DNA from: Discostella pseudostelligera | Lineage: Eukaryota; Bacillariophyta; Thalassiosirophyceae; Thalassiosirales; Thalassiosiraceae | Length of the DNA stretch: 46,811 bases | Direction of reading: 5' to 3' | NCBI GenBank assembly: GCA_036940085.1 | Contig: JALLBK010000104.1 | Coordinates: forward strand, 1-46,811 | Shown here: one piece after another, positions 18,813-30,974 of the stretch | Layout: every line of letters starts with the position of its first letter | Numbering within the stretch: the first letter of the stretch is position 1 | Made by a program: the position numbers and the translations under genes | The notes under the pieces: model-generated | What the model saw: the letters and a program-made list of their open reading frames with translations, nothing else | What the model was told of the DNA's origin: nothing | Databases searched by the model: none

Positions 18813-21758
18813 ATGGCCGCTGTTGCCGCTCAAACTCCATTCCCCACCCCTGCAGCAACTGCAGCTCCAATTAAAAATAATGTTCATGGACATCAATCAA
18901 TTTTTACCTCAGCATCCTCCTCCGAGGCAGTCTACACAACTTTAATCCAAACCTATCTCAATTTGCTCTGCTACGACAATGCAATATTCCTAGCTGAGCG
19001 CAATGCTGCCTCCTTCCCACAGAGTGAAAATGCCATTTATTTATTAGCCTATTGTCATTATCGCAATGGCAGTCCCAAGAGTGCACGTAGTGTATTGATT
19101 AATCGATGGTCGTTGGCTAGTGGTGGTGCTGGGGGTGGGGGTGCAACCAACAGTCATTCTAGTGATGTGGACCTACATTTACTCGAACGCACACGTAGCT
19201 CAGCACGATATCTTCTTGCCAAATCATGTTACGATCTTGGTCTGTACGGTGAAGCCGAGGAGGCATTGCTGCATCCCTGTCGTGAGGCATTTACCTCCGC
19301 CATTTCCGAGGGGGGAGGATCCGTCCATGGAGTGAAAATTCGTGGTGGCAATCGCAATGAGGTTATGGATGCATGGATTGTTCATACTACTTCGACAACA
19401 CAGACTGGTAGTGGTAGTAGGCCGTGTCCTATTCCAAATGGTTCAGCGGGCTTGTATTTACTAGGGAATATATGTCGCAAAACCAATCGACGACAGCGGG
19501 CCATTGAGTATTATCGACTATCTCTGAAATTAGATCCGTTACTTTGGATGAGTTATGAGGCGATATGTGAATTGGGAGGTCCTGGCGGAACTACCAACGA
19601 GGTGGATGATCCCAATACAGTATTTGGTGTGCCAGCTCCGATACTGTCGCCCACTACTCGTCGAGAAGGTGTGGAAACAATGATGATGGGGGGAGGAGGA
19701 CATCATCATGGCTTTGTGGGTGCAGGAACAACAACTGCTACAGCATCGGCTGGGGATGGCGGTGTACGATTCATGGAAACTTTGGTTGGCGTCGAGCAAC
19801 AGCAACAACCACTGCATAGTTTTCATTTGAATCGATATGGCACTCCGTCCACACCCTACAGTGGGTNAGCAACAGCAACAACCACTGCATAGTTTTCATT
19901 TGAATCGATATGGCACTCCGTCCACACCCTACAGTGGGTTTGGCAAAATGAATATCGGGACGTACACCAATGCAACAATGGCACAACAGGAAGGAGAAGG
20001 GATGAACTTCCACGGCCCCGCAACGGCATCGACAATTGCTTCACGTACTCGTGGAAGATTGGAGGAGAGTGTCTTACCACAAACGAATTTGTTCGCTGCC
20101 ACACCCGCCTTATCCACAACTACTACTACCCAGCATGAAACACCCCTTCCAACCATGCCAGCTTCTACTCCAAATGATGACGATGACAACAATAATCACA
20201 CCGCAATGCCAGCATCGGCCATTGGATATGCCGATCAAGTTATTGACCGTGCCCGTCGTGTCGTGATTGGCCTAACTTATGATCCAAGTCCTGAATCTGT
20301 GAATTTTCCTGCCACAACAACACAGCGTAAGACGAGATTTGCAACCGAGCTAACCTTTTCAACGACTCCTCTGCCGTTATCTCCTCCCACTCGGCATGGT
20401 GGGGATGGTACGGATATTGCATCAGTGCCCTTCCATGCGGGTGTGTCCACCGTTAAGGGAGAAAAGCGTACATTGCTTTTCATAAATGAGGATGGGGATA
20501 GAACACCAACGTCGTCGTCACGAGCCAAATCACCGAAGAGGGGGGAAACAACACAGTCTCAGGGTTTTGTTGTGCAATCGTCGACAAATGTACCGATGAG
20601 TGGAGGGGATAGACAACAATTCATAGTAGATACGGTGACTGAGAGTGAGCATGTAGGAAAGGTGTTAGAATTACTGTGTGGTATTGGTGCTGCATACAAA
20701 TACCTCTGTCAGGTGAGTCGTAAGGATATTGTGCCGAGTGATTCGTCGACCAAGTCTTTGCACCATGTCTAACTCTCAGCATGAACTTTTGTACCCATAT
20801 CTACCCACAGTTTCGTTCACAAGATGCGCTCGAACTATTCCGTGAACTTCCACCTGAACAAATCAATACCGGATGGGTGCAACATCAAATCGGCAAGGCG
20901 TACTTTGAAATGTCACAGTATCAACACGCCCAACGTGCACTCCAGAACATGCAAAAGATTGAGCCCCACCGTATGCAGGGATTAGATATTTTATCAACCA
21001 CATTATGGCAACTGAAGAAGGAGGTGGAATTGTCCGATTTAGCACAAAAGGCAGTGGACTTTGATAGGATGGCGCCCGAGGCGTGGTTTGTAGTGGGGAA
21101 TTGTTTCTCGTTGCAAAAAGAGCACGAGACTGCCATTACCTTCTTCCGTCGTTCAATCCAGTTGAATCCATCGTATACGTATGCGCACACACTCTGTGGT
21201 CATGAATTTACATCGAATGAGGATTTTGATAAGGCCATTTCCTGCTACCGCGATGCCATTCGAGTAGATTCCCGACACTACAATGCTTGGTACGGATTGG
21301 GAGCCATCTACTTTCGTCAGGAGAAGTTTGATTTGGCCGAGTATCACTTTCAGCGTGCATTAGACATTAATTCACAAAGCTCAGTGCTGCATTGTCACCT
21401 TGGGATGGCACAACATCAAAATGGCAAGACGATGGAGGCACTTGAGACACTTGCGGGTGCATTCCAGTTGGATGCACGAAATCCACAGGCTCATTACCAA
21501 AGGGCTACCATCTTCATGACACTCGATCGGCCGGAGGATGCTCTGTTGGAACTCGAGAAGGTTAGAGCAGCCGCACCCCGGGAGGCCTCGGTACACTTCA
21601 ACATGGGAAAGGTTCATAAACGATTGGGACAGCCGGCGAAGGCAATGCGTTGCTTCTTGACGGCATTGGATTTGGACCCGAAGGATAATAATCTGATCAA
21701 AGCTGCAATGGATCGGTTGGACGAACCAGATGTCGAGGAAGAGGTATCTGTGTTTTGA
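18813..21758 (+). CDS. CDC27: APC3/CDC27, TPR subunit of the anaphase-promoting complex
   Basis: Exon 1 runs 18813-20712 and exon 2 20811-21758 (TGTCAG|gtgagt to cccacag|TTT). An N at 19867 with a 72-base duplicated overlap breaks the frame; counted once, the frame is continuous and encodes 924 residues. The N-terminus has the CDC27 dimerisation TPRs (IYLLAYCHYRNGSPKSARSVL; GLYLLGNICRKTNRRQRAIEYY). A long disordered Ser/Thr/Pro-rich middle follows. The C-terminus is a superhelix of tandem TPRs beginning ALELFRELPPEQINTGWV and ending LDLDPKDNNLIKAAMDRLDE. APC3 binds the IR tails of CDC20/CDH1 and APC10. Start chosen as the ATG MAAVAAQ at 18813, because the frame further upstream has no ATG. 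Confidence 0.92.
19795..19939. repeat. 72-bp direct repeat flanking N (unmerged contig overlap)
   Basis: Bases 19795-19866 and 19868-19939 are identical and separated by one N at 19867. The duplication shifts the CDC27 frame by 73 bases (+1). Two other junctions in the window show exactly the same 72-base length, so this is an assembly artefact and not a biological repeat. Confidence 0.93.
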
Positions 21759-22514
21759 TCATTGAATGACAAATGAGTCGGATCCCAGAGAAAGAAGAGA
21801 GAAGAGCAACCCAGCTCTTACCTGTATCTCTACGATGCTCTTCATTTCAGAGTCGATTATTTTGAGAGTGTTGCGATGCATTGAATTGCACAACGATTCT
21901 TCCTCTTCGAACCGCAGAAATTTACACGCGCATTATGTCAGTTAGGTTAGTCCATGCATAATAATGAATGAATAAGATCACTCATTAATCCAAGATTGTT
22001 GGTAACGAGGTTGCAGTGCAAGGAGTTGAGAGCGGTAAATAATAGGTGCTTGGATGGAGGTTATCGAGATCGAGGCGAGAATCGAGAGGTGAAGGTCGAA
22101 GGAACACCCACCATGAAGATCTCGGCAAGTAGCCAAATCGCCAAAACATTCCGAATTCTTCAGCGATACAATTATTTATTCCTACGAGAACAATTGCATA
22201 CAGATTCCTCCATGTTCATGTACTGAGCTTCTTATTCAAATTTGTGTACCTATTCCTATGAAGCATTTTCTACGACGCGACACAAAGAGAATTTTTAGGG
22301 TGGATCTTCTGAAATTTTATGTGGTCTTGTTGAATGAACGGCATTGCCACCAACATGATCCGCATTATTCATGCTGCATTGTCATTGGATTGGTCCTTCG
22401 ATTTATGAACGTTGGGTTGCCTTCGTCATCGTCGGAGAGTGGGTGCTGCGAACAGCATAGTGCACAGCTTCGGCAAAGTCCGAAACAGTATCTATCACAA
22501 TATTTATTACTACC
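21759..22514. other. Intergenic region between CDC27 and a membrane protein gene
   Basis: This is 756 bp between two plus-strand genes. It contains AT-rich 3' UTR-like sequence and short chance frames. I see no RNA gene, no composite module and no convincing coding signal. Confidence 0.5.
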
Positions 22515-22596
22515 ATGAAGTGGCCTACCCTCCTCTCCCCCCTGCTCCTCCTCCCGTCCGTGGCCATGGCCACCGGCGGCCACGGTCCACGTGGTG

Positions 22597-22627
<31 letters not shown>

Positions 22628-24326
22628 CGCCGACTCCTCCATCGATGCCATCCTAATCATCGATGGACAAGCGGGCGGTGCCGTCGTCGGCCACGCCGTC
22701 CTCCACACACCCAATGTCGATGACAAGCCTGCCCAATGGCTCAACCCCATCAGTGTCGCCACCTGTGACACATGCACCCACATGTTCGTGACCAACGCCT
22801 CCATGTTATTTGCCATTGCACTGGACAAGCCACTATTGGAAATGGCCAATAGTCGTGACTTCTCATCATTGGCTAAGACATCCGTTCGGCCATTTTGGCC
22901 ACAGAATTGGAATTCCGAGTACAAGGATGATGGGAATTTACGTCAAGTGTCGGTTGCGTCCGATGGTAGTTCGGCCTATGTGGGCCATGCCACCGCGGGT
23001 ATTTTTAGCTTTGACCCACTCAACCCCACCGCGGAGAATCGTCGTGCGAAACATGTTATCCGAACTGGTGATGCGGACATTGGCGAGGGTATCAACGGAT
23101 TGCATCATTCGTCCTCATTGGAGCATTTAATCGTCACGCGAAAAAAGTATGTGCACATTGTCAGTCTCAAGGATGAAGAAGGGAGCAATCCATTGGAGTA
23201 CGGGGATCCCATCGCGTACCAACTCGCCCTGGATTATCACTGTGATTATTTGTATGATGGAGCCGAGATGGAGTTTTCGGATACTGCCATTATTAACGAT
23301 TATGCATTTGTGCTGGGACATCCGGTCCACTCCGACATGTCGCGACATAATGGTGTGGCAATCTACAGGCTCACTTGGTACAATGATGAGGAGGCATGGA
23401 AAGATTGTGCATTGATTGCCGGAGATGGACTTGAAGATGCCAATTGGATTGATGGTAGTGGCGAGGAGGCACGATTTTCCAACACACCCCGTGATATTGC
23501 CGTGTTGCCCGCTAAGACATCGCACACCCTCGTTTTGGGAGATGTGGATAACCGTGTCGTTAGGCTCGTCGATGTAACTGTCCCCGTGGAGATGGATACT
23601 CAAATTGACAAAGTCAAGGTTTCGTCTGTGGCGTACAATGAAGATCTGTACCAAGTTCTATACACGAAGGAGGAACCGTGGACGGATCTCACACCCGAAT
23701 CCGTCATGGCACAGGATGGCAAGTCGTACTACCATACCGGCGTTGACAGTCTCTACTCCATGAACTTTGATACCGCCCAGGACGAATGCACACGTGTGGG
23801 TATTGGACGCGTATGCACCTTGCCCGAAATCCGTGCTCGATTTGCTCGAGGACAGTATCCCACCCTAACTGGCGATGATAGTGCATGGACGACTGTGTGG
23901 ACTGCCGAAAGTTGCGCATCGTGCCACCTCGAGGAACCGGGCACATGTCCCCTCACCGGAGGTGATACCGACTCGTCATGGGGAACGAACTTTAAAATGA
24001 TTGCTATTTTCAATGCCCGATTCGGATTGCAGACACAGTGTGTGGATTTGAATCGAGAGGTGAATACCTTCTCCATGTGTTGCGGAGTGGGTGGACCGGC
24101 TGTGCTAAGCCCAAACAAATCCTCGGCCGAAATGGCCAAGCAGGCCGGTATTTCCATGGGTGTCATCTTACCAATTCTTATGATTGCCTTGGCCGCCTAT
24201 GGATTGTACATGAGAAAGAAGGCCAAGCCCGTTTGGTGGCCCAAGTTTTTGCGAAAGGATCGACGAGAGGAGACGGGACATGCTCCTCATCGCGAAGTGG
24301 ATTTGAGGGGTAGGGATTACATTTAA
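22515..24326 (+). CDS. Type I membrane glycoprotein-like protein with beta-propeller-like ectodomain, function unknown
   Basis: A single exon of 603 residues with a good start context (taccATGAAG). A signal peptide (about 1-20, ending AMA|TGG) is followed by a long extracellular/lumenal region. Repeated strand patterns such as RYIAVADSSIDAILIIDG, EEARFSNTPRDIAVLP and TLVLGDVDNRVVRLVDV resemble NHL/SMP-30-type beta-propellers. A Cys-rich module follows (about 430-535), with CTRVGIGRVCTLPEIRARF, CASCHLEEPGTC and SMCCGVGGP, resembling modules of algal surface proteins. One membrane helix (GVILPILMIALAAYGLYM, about 550-567) precedes a short basic tail. I do not recognise a named family. Cell-surface or secretory-pathway location is inferred from topology. 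Confidence 0.75.
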
Positions 24327-25177
24327 TTATGTGGTGGTGTGAGAAGAATGCATCCATGGTGTCAGGATATCATCTACACCCTAACTTTGAATACACTGTG
24401 TGAGGGGACGATGCAACATGTAATGGAACACCACCTAGTCAATAGTTGTTGGTTGTGGGTACAAGTTAGGGCGAGAATGCATAGGTGTCAGTGAATCTAT
24501 CTTCCCGACCTCTCCCGACCATGATCTTTGGATTTTTAGGCAAAGTATCTTGTGTTTAATTGAGAGAATTATTTAATTTATATTATGGTATCGATCAATG
24601 GTCGAAGGACAGTGTGTTGATGCACATCGTGTGCTTGCTCTTCCACTTCCCATCATGCAAGAAGTGGCATTAAATCTGCACTGCGACATTGACCCAACAA
24701 GCAAGCAATGTTCATAAAACCAACCACCGACCATTGTTCAATTGTTTGATGCTTTGGTTAGCAATATCCTCCTCATCAACCTTATGATCCCGACATCCAA
24801 TACACGTGGAATTGTAATCGAGTCGAGTCGTAAGCTTCTTCTCTTTCTTCCCGCCAAATCATTGCAACCACGTGGAAGTAAAATCCAGTCGAGTCGTCAG
24901 GATTCTGGGCACTTTCCCGCTAAATATCTTCCCATCTACCGATTACTAAAATCTTGGAATGTTTTGCGGAATCAGTACATTTCTACTGGAAAGGATGGAA
25001 TACTTCTCCACCTTACATCATCACGTGCTGTCCGCACAATCCACCACCGCATAGTTCGCGGTCACCAACACCACCATCATCGATTTTGTGCACATCGCTC
25101 TCATTATTTTATTTCCACCCCCCCGACTTCATCGTCGTATCATCGTCGTGCTGTGAACAAAATAATAATCAGCAACC
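24327..25177. promoter_or_regulatory. eS4 5' flank with composite-module array B
   Basis: This is an 851-bp region upstream of the ribosomal protein gene. Plus-strand boxes in order: ACACGTGG 24802-24809, CGAGTCGAGTCG 24819-24830, TTCCCGCCAAATC 24848-24860, CCACGTGG 24868-24875, AGTCGAGTCG 24887-24896 and TTTCCCGCTAAAT 24913-24925. They lie about 250-375 bp before the start codon, on the gene's own strand. The 184-codon frame crossing this region is not gene-like. Confidence 0.6.
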
Positions 25178-25963
25178 ATGCCTCGCGGACCCAAGAAGCA
25201 CCTCAAGCGCCTCAATGCGCCCCGTCACTGGAATCTCCCCAAGATGGCCGGTGTGTGGGCCCCCAAGCCCTCCGCCGGCCCTCACAAGCAACGTGAGTGC
25301 CTCCCCCTCTGCATCATCCTCCGCGAACGTCTCAAGTATGCCCTCACCGGGAAGGAGTGCCAACAAATCTGCATGGAACGTTGTGTGAAGATTGATGGCA
25401 AGGTCCGCACCGACACCAACTACCCCGCTGGCTACATGGACATCATCGAGCTTGAGAAATCTGGCGATCTCTTCCGTCTGCTCTACGACACCAAGGGACG
25501 CTTCGTCCTTCACCGACTCGAGAAGGCGGAGGCTCAGTTCAAGCTTTGCCGCATCCAAAAGGTCTACGTCACCGCCAAGAAAGTTCCCGTCGCTGTCACC
25601 CATGACGGACGCACCCTTCGTTACCCCGACCCCAACGTCAAGGTCAACGACACTGTCAAGGTCAACATCGCCACTGGCAAAATGACGGACACGTACAAGT
25701 TCGAGATTGGTGCCATGGTCATGGTCACCAAGGGTCATAACTGTGGTCGCGTCGGTCAGCTCATGCACCTTGAGAAGCACGACGGATCCTTCTCCATTGT
25801 TACCGTCAAGGATAAGAAGGGCAATACCTTTGCCACTCGTCAGACCAATGTCTTTGTCATTGGAAGTGGAGATCATCCCCAGATTACCCTACCCAAGGGA
25901 CGTGGTATCAGGAAGACGATTATTCAAGAGCGTGCTGAGGCGGAGGCTCGTGGAGATCTTTAA
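25178..25963 (+). CDS. RPS4: Cytosolic small-subunit ribosomal protein eS4
   Basis: Intronless, 261 residues, the normal length of eukaryotic eS4. It begins [18 protein letters not shown] and continues [16 protein letters not shown], both diagnostic. The S4 RNA-binding segment ([15 protein letters not shown], about 44-106) is followed by the central eS4 domain and a KOW motif region ([10 protein letters not shown], about 180-190). Codon use is strongly C-ending compared with its neighbours, as expected for a highly expressed gene. eS4 binds 18S rRNA on the back of the 40S body. The start is the conserved MPRG. Composite array B sits upstream and a tRNA-Sec gene lies 227 bp downstream. Confidence 0.97.
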   Translation: MPRGPKKHLKRLNAPRHWNLPKMAGVWAPKPSAGPHKQRECLPLCIILRERLKYALTGKECQQICMERCVKIDGKVRTDTNYPAGYMDIIELEKSGDLFRLLYDTKGRFVLHRLEKAEAQFKLCRIQKVYVTAKKVPVAVTHDGRTLRYPDPNVKVNDTVKVNIATGKMTDTYKFEIGAMVMVTKGHNCGRVGQLMHLEKHDGSFSIVTVKDKKGNTFATRQTNVFVIGSGDHPQITLPKGRGIRKTIIQERAEAEARGDL

Positions 25964-26190
25964 GTTGGCGGTCGTTGGTTCGGTGCCGATCTATTAGCAA
26001 CAACTTAAGATTAACTTTCAGACCTAATATCTGAACAAACCCACCTGAAATCACAGAGAACTTGGTTCTCTTGTGTGTGGTGAATTAAATGGTGGCGACC
26101 AAAAACGTCCATAATCATTAGTTACTTTATATGTGCATAAATGGGTCCTTCCCGACCGCTGATGTTTATGGTTGTAGATACTCAATTAGT

Positions 26191-26277
26191 GTGTGCACGA
26201 TCCTGCCTGGTGGTGGGTGCAGGCTTCAAACCTGTAGGGGCTTAGCGGCCCAGTGGTTCGATTCCACCTTGCGCACG
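26191..26277 (+). tRNA. trnU: Selenocysteine tRNA, anticodon TCA
   Basis: An 87-base gene with eukaryotic tRNA-Sec architecture. The 7-bp acceptor stem GTGTGCA pairs with TGCGCAC (one G-U) and is followed by discriminator G at 26277. The D stem has six pairs (CCTGCC with GGTGGG, two wobbles), which is typical of Sec tRNA. The anticodon stem-loop is TGCAGGCTTCAAACCTGTAG with TCA at 26226-26228, matching animal tRNA-Sec over the arm. A long variable arm (GGGCT TAGC GGCCC) and the T arm AGTGGTTCGATTCCACCT complete it. A run of six T (26278-26283) follows as a Pol III terminator. It decodes UGA as selenocysteine after seryl-to-selenocysteinyl conversion. Confidence 0.95.
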
Positions 26278-26283
26278 TTTTTT
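26278..26283 (+). terminator. Pol III T-run after tRNA-Sec
   Basis: Six consecutive T bases immediately follow the discriminator base, as expected for RNA polymerase III termination. Confidence 0.8.
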
Positions 26284-26463
26284 CAGATAGCAGTTCTTCC
26301 ATACGAAATCGGAAAATGGTGATGAGTTTCAGCTTCGATTGGAGACTCGACGAGATAAAGAGTTTCATCCATTCAAGTGGCGGTGCATTATTCATTACTC
26401 CTACAACAGTTCATGTTTACATCAGTTGACAACAGATACAGTGAACAACGATACTGAGTGAAA

Positions 26464-29148
26464 TCATTCTCCTCTCAGAATAACATCGATAGCCGTCGTC
26501 TCGTCCATGGTCAGCATAATATGTGGCTTGTTCGCAAATGACAGCTTCGACACTCTGTCCAGCAGATTCTCGGTACTCGTCTGATTGGACACATCTTCGG
26601 ATATTACCAGTTTGGGGAATATTGGCTGAACAATTCTTGCATACCATGATTGTGGACTTGAAAAGGTGTCTGGTAGGTCTTCGAAGAGAGAGTGACGTTT
26701 CGGATAATGAAGCACTTCTACATGGTCTGTATTGGTATGAGCTCGTTTTGCATACGAGACTGCACGATCCAGCCCACCGATTGCATCGACAAGGCCTACT
26801 TCCTTCGCTTGTTCCCCGGTCCAAACGCGACCTTGGGCAACCTCCTCAACTTCATTCATCGGGAGAGATCGTCCAGTGGAGACAATACCCTTAAAGTATT
26901 CATAATAGTCGAGTACTATCCTCGCGATATTGTTCTTCATACTCGGCGTGAGTGGAGTTAACGGATGCAATGCAGCACCGTGACTACCATGGGGGTAGTA
27001 ATCACCAGTAATACCATAACTATTGGCCCATTTGCTGGCATCGAATTTGATTCCGAATACTCCAATGCTTCCCGTGAGTGTTGTTGCATTGGCAAATACT
27101 CTCTCTGAGTTCATGGAGATGTAGTATCCACCGCTAGCGGCCGCGTTGGACATGGAACAGATGACAGGCTGTTGGAGGTCAACATGCAATATGTGAAGTG
27201 AGAAGTCGCAACATAAACGAGCAGCAACTAAAGCGAGGACTGGGCAAAAGAAGTCATACCTTGTCCAACAGCTTCATCTCCTCGAGTATTGCCTCAGACG
27301 ACACAACACTACCACCAGGCGAATCAACACGAAGTACCACAGCTTTGACCCCCTTGTCCTTCCTAATTTGCCTCAAGGAGCGAATAATTTCATACGATAG
27401 AGAACTGCCAATGGTGCCATCCACCGTTACCACAGCAACCTTATCACATTTGGCCGATGGTGCTTTGTCAGGCTGCAAACGCAATGCAGAGAGAATGAAC
27501 GATGTTGCTGTGCTTGTTTCCGACAATCGATGCAAAACATTGTTGATTTTCATCCGAATTCGTTCCACCCTTTCTTTCTTGTTCAACATTTGTTTGTACT
27601 TGATAAGAGATACTGCTTCGGTGGCACAAAATTTGCTGAAGCTCTCGTGCATTCCAAACTTTTCGTCGAATTTCACTCTGTCCGAGGTCGTTGTCTCTTC
27701 ATTATCATCATCATCATCGTCGTCGCCACACAGCAATTTCATGAACGATTTCTTTTGTTTCTTCTTCGCTTCACGTAGATTGACATTCAGAAGCGAAAGC
27801 AAAGGATCGACCGGTGGGGTATAATCGACAAGTCCAATGTCTGTCGAGTTCGGTGCCCTCAGACTGCCGTACTCAAAGATCGATTGCCACATGACATTGT
27901 CGAATTTCAACGCTCGAGATTGTTCAATGCAGGAACGGAATGTGCCGTTCACTGAGGATGTAATGGATTGGACTGTTTCTAAATTGGTCTTGGAGTATTT
28001 CTTGTCGGTGAAGATACTCGGAGCATCTGGTGGAAAGAATATTGCACGATCGGATGAGATAAAGTGTTAAAGTGGATCAAAACGAAGATGAACATAAGCA
28101 ACTCACTCTTATACTGTCCATGCCGAAAAACATGCGCCCTGACACCATATTTATCCAACATCCCGCCCAAGAATATATTATTCATCGTCACGCCAAACAA
28201 GTGCAAGTGCCCTCGTGACTGCAAGTGCACGTTGGTAAAGGCACTTGCCAAGAAGTACTCCCTCCATTGAAATGCATGCCCAAATGCATACGATTGTTTC
28301 GGGTCACCATTGCGTGCCAATGCATATACTGGATTATGCTGAATATTAGGATCACGATGGACGCGATGTGATTCATTAAATATGCGAATGGCATTGCGTA
28401 TTTCTTCCATATGAGCATTTCCAATGGGATGGCGAATCCCACCCAAACCATCTCCCTCGCCAAAGGTAGCGTAGAGTGCGCATATGTTCGGATTGGACGA
28501 TGCACTGTGCAGGATGCTTACTATTTCTTTTGCTTCCATGGTGATGGTAGGTTGTTTGCTTGGATCGGCAACTCGGGATAAAAGATCATCGAATAGGGAA
28601 CTGCCCGATTTGCGATGTTCGATGACTTTAAGATTGTCAAATGGTAATACAAGCACACACTTCTCGTATTTGGTTCGTTTGGATGATGTTGATGAAGATT
28701 GGTTGTTTTTGTTGCTGGTGTTGCTGGTATTGCCGTTATTGTCGTCGTCGTCATCGTCTGCTCCTAATGTTGCACCAAAGAAGTTGTCGACCTGATTGGA
28801 ATCATAGTAGTACGAAGCTGCACTGGCCGCGAGAGCAATGCCAACCACCGCACCACCCACGCGAAGAGACCGACCAGCAAAACTACCGATCCTGGTGACT
28901 AATCGATGAATGATACCATGGTTAGTAGGCCTTGCCTTTGGGTGTGCATGTAATTGCTGTTGCGGTTGCGGTGGCATTTCTTGCGACAAATTATTCGTAT
29001 GAGCACCGATGCCAGCAGAGTGCTGCTGTTGATGATGCTTGTGGCCTCCTTCACTTGCCATACTGTTTAGATTCTTGCGACGGTAGTAATCGGCGTTTAA
29101 TTGAGAGGGGAAATTCTCCTTGTCCATGCTCAAACAGGGCCATAACAT
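26464..29148 (-). CDS. SPPA: SppA-type signal peptide peptidase (protease IV family S49)
   Basis: Exons 29148-28107, 28026-27260 and 27168-26464, all with GT-AG introns, give 837 residues. The N-terminus has a Gln/His-rich segment and one membrane helix (VGGAVVGIALAASAASYY, about 100-117) followed by Asp/Asn- and Ser-rich linker. Two S49 repeats follow. The first contains the general-base lysine in HVFRHGQYK (family K209 equivalent, at the exon 1-2 junction). The second contains AVVLRVDSPGGSV and NAAASGGYYIS with the nucleophile serine, then TLTGSIGVFG. Bacterial and chloroplast SppA degrade cleaved signal peptides and membrane fragments; chloroplast forms respond to high light. Plastid, ER or mitochondrial location is unclear because no ASAF site is visible. 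Start is the first ATG; an alternative is seven codons later. Confidence 0.88.
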
Positions 29149-29543
29149 TCACGTAGTATCATCGGTTCACCATGGTATGGGCCTGCTGTTTCGGATTCTG
29201 GATTCTCATCGTCCCCGTAGGTCACCGTCATCAGCACTTCAAGACACTAAATAATTTGAGTAAAATTAGCGATACTTAGTACAGTGACGCCGCTGAAAAG
29301 CTCGCCAATTGGCCTTTCTTTGCAGTTCCAGTGTTCCGACCGCTGTATTATCGGTCCACCGCGCACCAAATCTCCCGCCAAAATGACTGCCAGGTGTAAG
29401 AGTGGTCAGCTGCCGGCGCCGCACAAAATCACAATGCGACGATGAAGACAGATGAAACCGATATCTAGACGGCCGACAGCATCTACTACTACTACTATCA
29501 CTATCACCAATACTTGTCACCATCACCATCACCTCGAATCATC
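29149..29543. promoter_or_regulatory. Divergent promoter between SPPA and CSTF2
   Basis: This is a 395-bp spacer. TCTCCCGCCAAAAT at 29371-29384 followed by CCAGGTGT at 29390-29397 is a degenerate copy of the composite module, on the CSTF2 strand and about 150 bp upstream of its ATG. Confidence 0.5.
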
Positions 29544-30974
29544 ATGTGGAACAGCTCCATAGCCAGCACACCCAGCTACTACGGTCAGCAGCAGCCGCCA
29601 CAACTTCCAATTTCTGTTCAGCAACCTCCACCGCCCAACGCCGCCGCTGCCGTCGCCGCGGCATCCTCCGGTCAAAAACATGACATCTTCGTCGGCAATC
29701 TCGCCTTCGCCACCACCGAAGAACAACTCTACGCTGCCTTTTCTGAATTAGGACGTATCGTTAAAATACGCATGGTATCTGATCTCGAAACCGGGAAACC
29801 ACGTGGCTTTGCCTTTGTGGAATTTGAGGACCCCCAGGCCGCACTGTCGGCTATTCGCAATATGAATGATTATGAAATTAATGGACGAAAATTGCGTGTG
29901 AATTTTTCGAATAGTAGTCACTTAGAAACATTGGCAAATCAGTTGGGGATGGATTTAAGTCATGTTGGTGGGAAGGGTAAGAGTACAGGTGATGCAGATG
30001 ACACTAATGCAACAAGTGGAATGGGTGCAGGAGGGATGGGGAGTGCTACTAGCGTTGGGGGACATGCCATGGCTGGTGGAAGTGAAGGAATGGCGACCGT
30101 GGGTGGTGGTGTAGCTGGAAGCAAGGCCGTGGCCTCGGCATTAAAGAGTATGAACAAGGGGGAAATGTACGATATCGTGGCCAAACTGAAGGAGATTGCG
30201 GACACCAATCCTGATGAGGCACGAAAGTTGTTGACGCAACATCCTCAGCTGCCCGAGGCTATTCTATATTGCATGAGTGAGGTATGTTATCTATACGCGA
30301 AGATGTTGGTGTTTGTATTTATTGTTTGAAGTGAGGACGAACATTCGCAACTCTACATCTTATCTCACACACTGACTTCTCCATGACGTGCTCGCAACCC
30401 CAAAACAACACAACAAAAGCTTGACATGATAAAAACTCCCGTCGGTACAGCTCTGGGTATGGGTGTACCCGCCCTTGCACCTCCAAATTTCGCACCACCA
30501 CCTTTGCTGACGACAATGGCGAAACCAATCGATCCTCGGGCACAACTTTCTACATCCATGCCTCCTCCTCTGCCGGGAGTCGTTGCCCAAGCACAGCAAC
30601 AACCACCACCTCCCATTATGGCCATGCCCTCCGATCCACGAGCACGTCCCGCTGATCCACGTGCCGCCGCCGCCGTGGCCCGTGATCCTCGAGCTGCGGT
30701 CGCTGGTGGAGGAGTGCCACCCCCCAACTTCCCGCCCCCACCGCCCATGATGCAGCATCCTCCACCTTCCATGCCACCACCACCAATGGGGATGGCACCG
30801 CCACCACCACAACAACAACCACCTGTATTACCACCGGGTGTGGCGGGTTTAGATCCCAACTTGGTTCAGCAGGTTATGGCACTCACACCAGCACAGATTG
30901 CACAATTGCCACCGGATAAACAGCAGAGTATATTGGCCTTGCGGCAACAAATTACCGGAGGAGTACTGCGATGA
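29544..30974 (+). CDS. CSTF2: CstF-64 (cleavage stimulation factor subunit 2)
   Basis: Exons 29544-30281 and 30420-30974 (AGTGAG|gtatgt to caaaag|CTT) give 430 residues. A Gln/Pro/Ala-rich start is followed by one RRM (about 47-125) with RNP2 IFVGNL and RNP1 KPRGFAFVEF. The hinge domain (about 195-245, SALKSMNKGEMYDIVAKLKE, DEARKLLTQHPQLPEAIL) binds CstF-77 or symplekin. A Pro/Gly/Met-rich linker with RAR/DPR-type repeats (DPRARPADPRAAAA) leads to the conserved C-terminal helix bundle (MALTPAQIAQLPPDKQQSIL). CstF-64 binds U/GU-rich downstream elements in pre-mRNA 3'-end cleavage. The ATG at 29544 was chosen because the frame upstream starts from a non-ATG codon. Confidence 0.93.

Noticed and set aside
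24742..25296. 184-codon frame upstream of and overlapping eS4
   Set aside because: It runs through promoter repeats and overlaps the eS4 start in another frame; composition is not gene-like.
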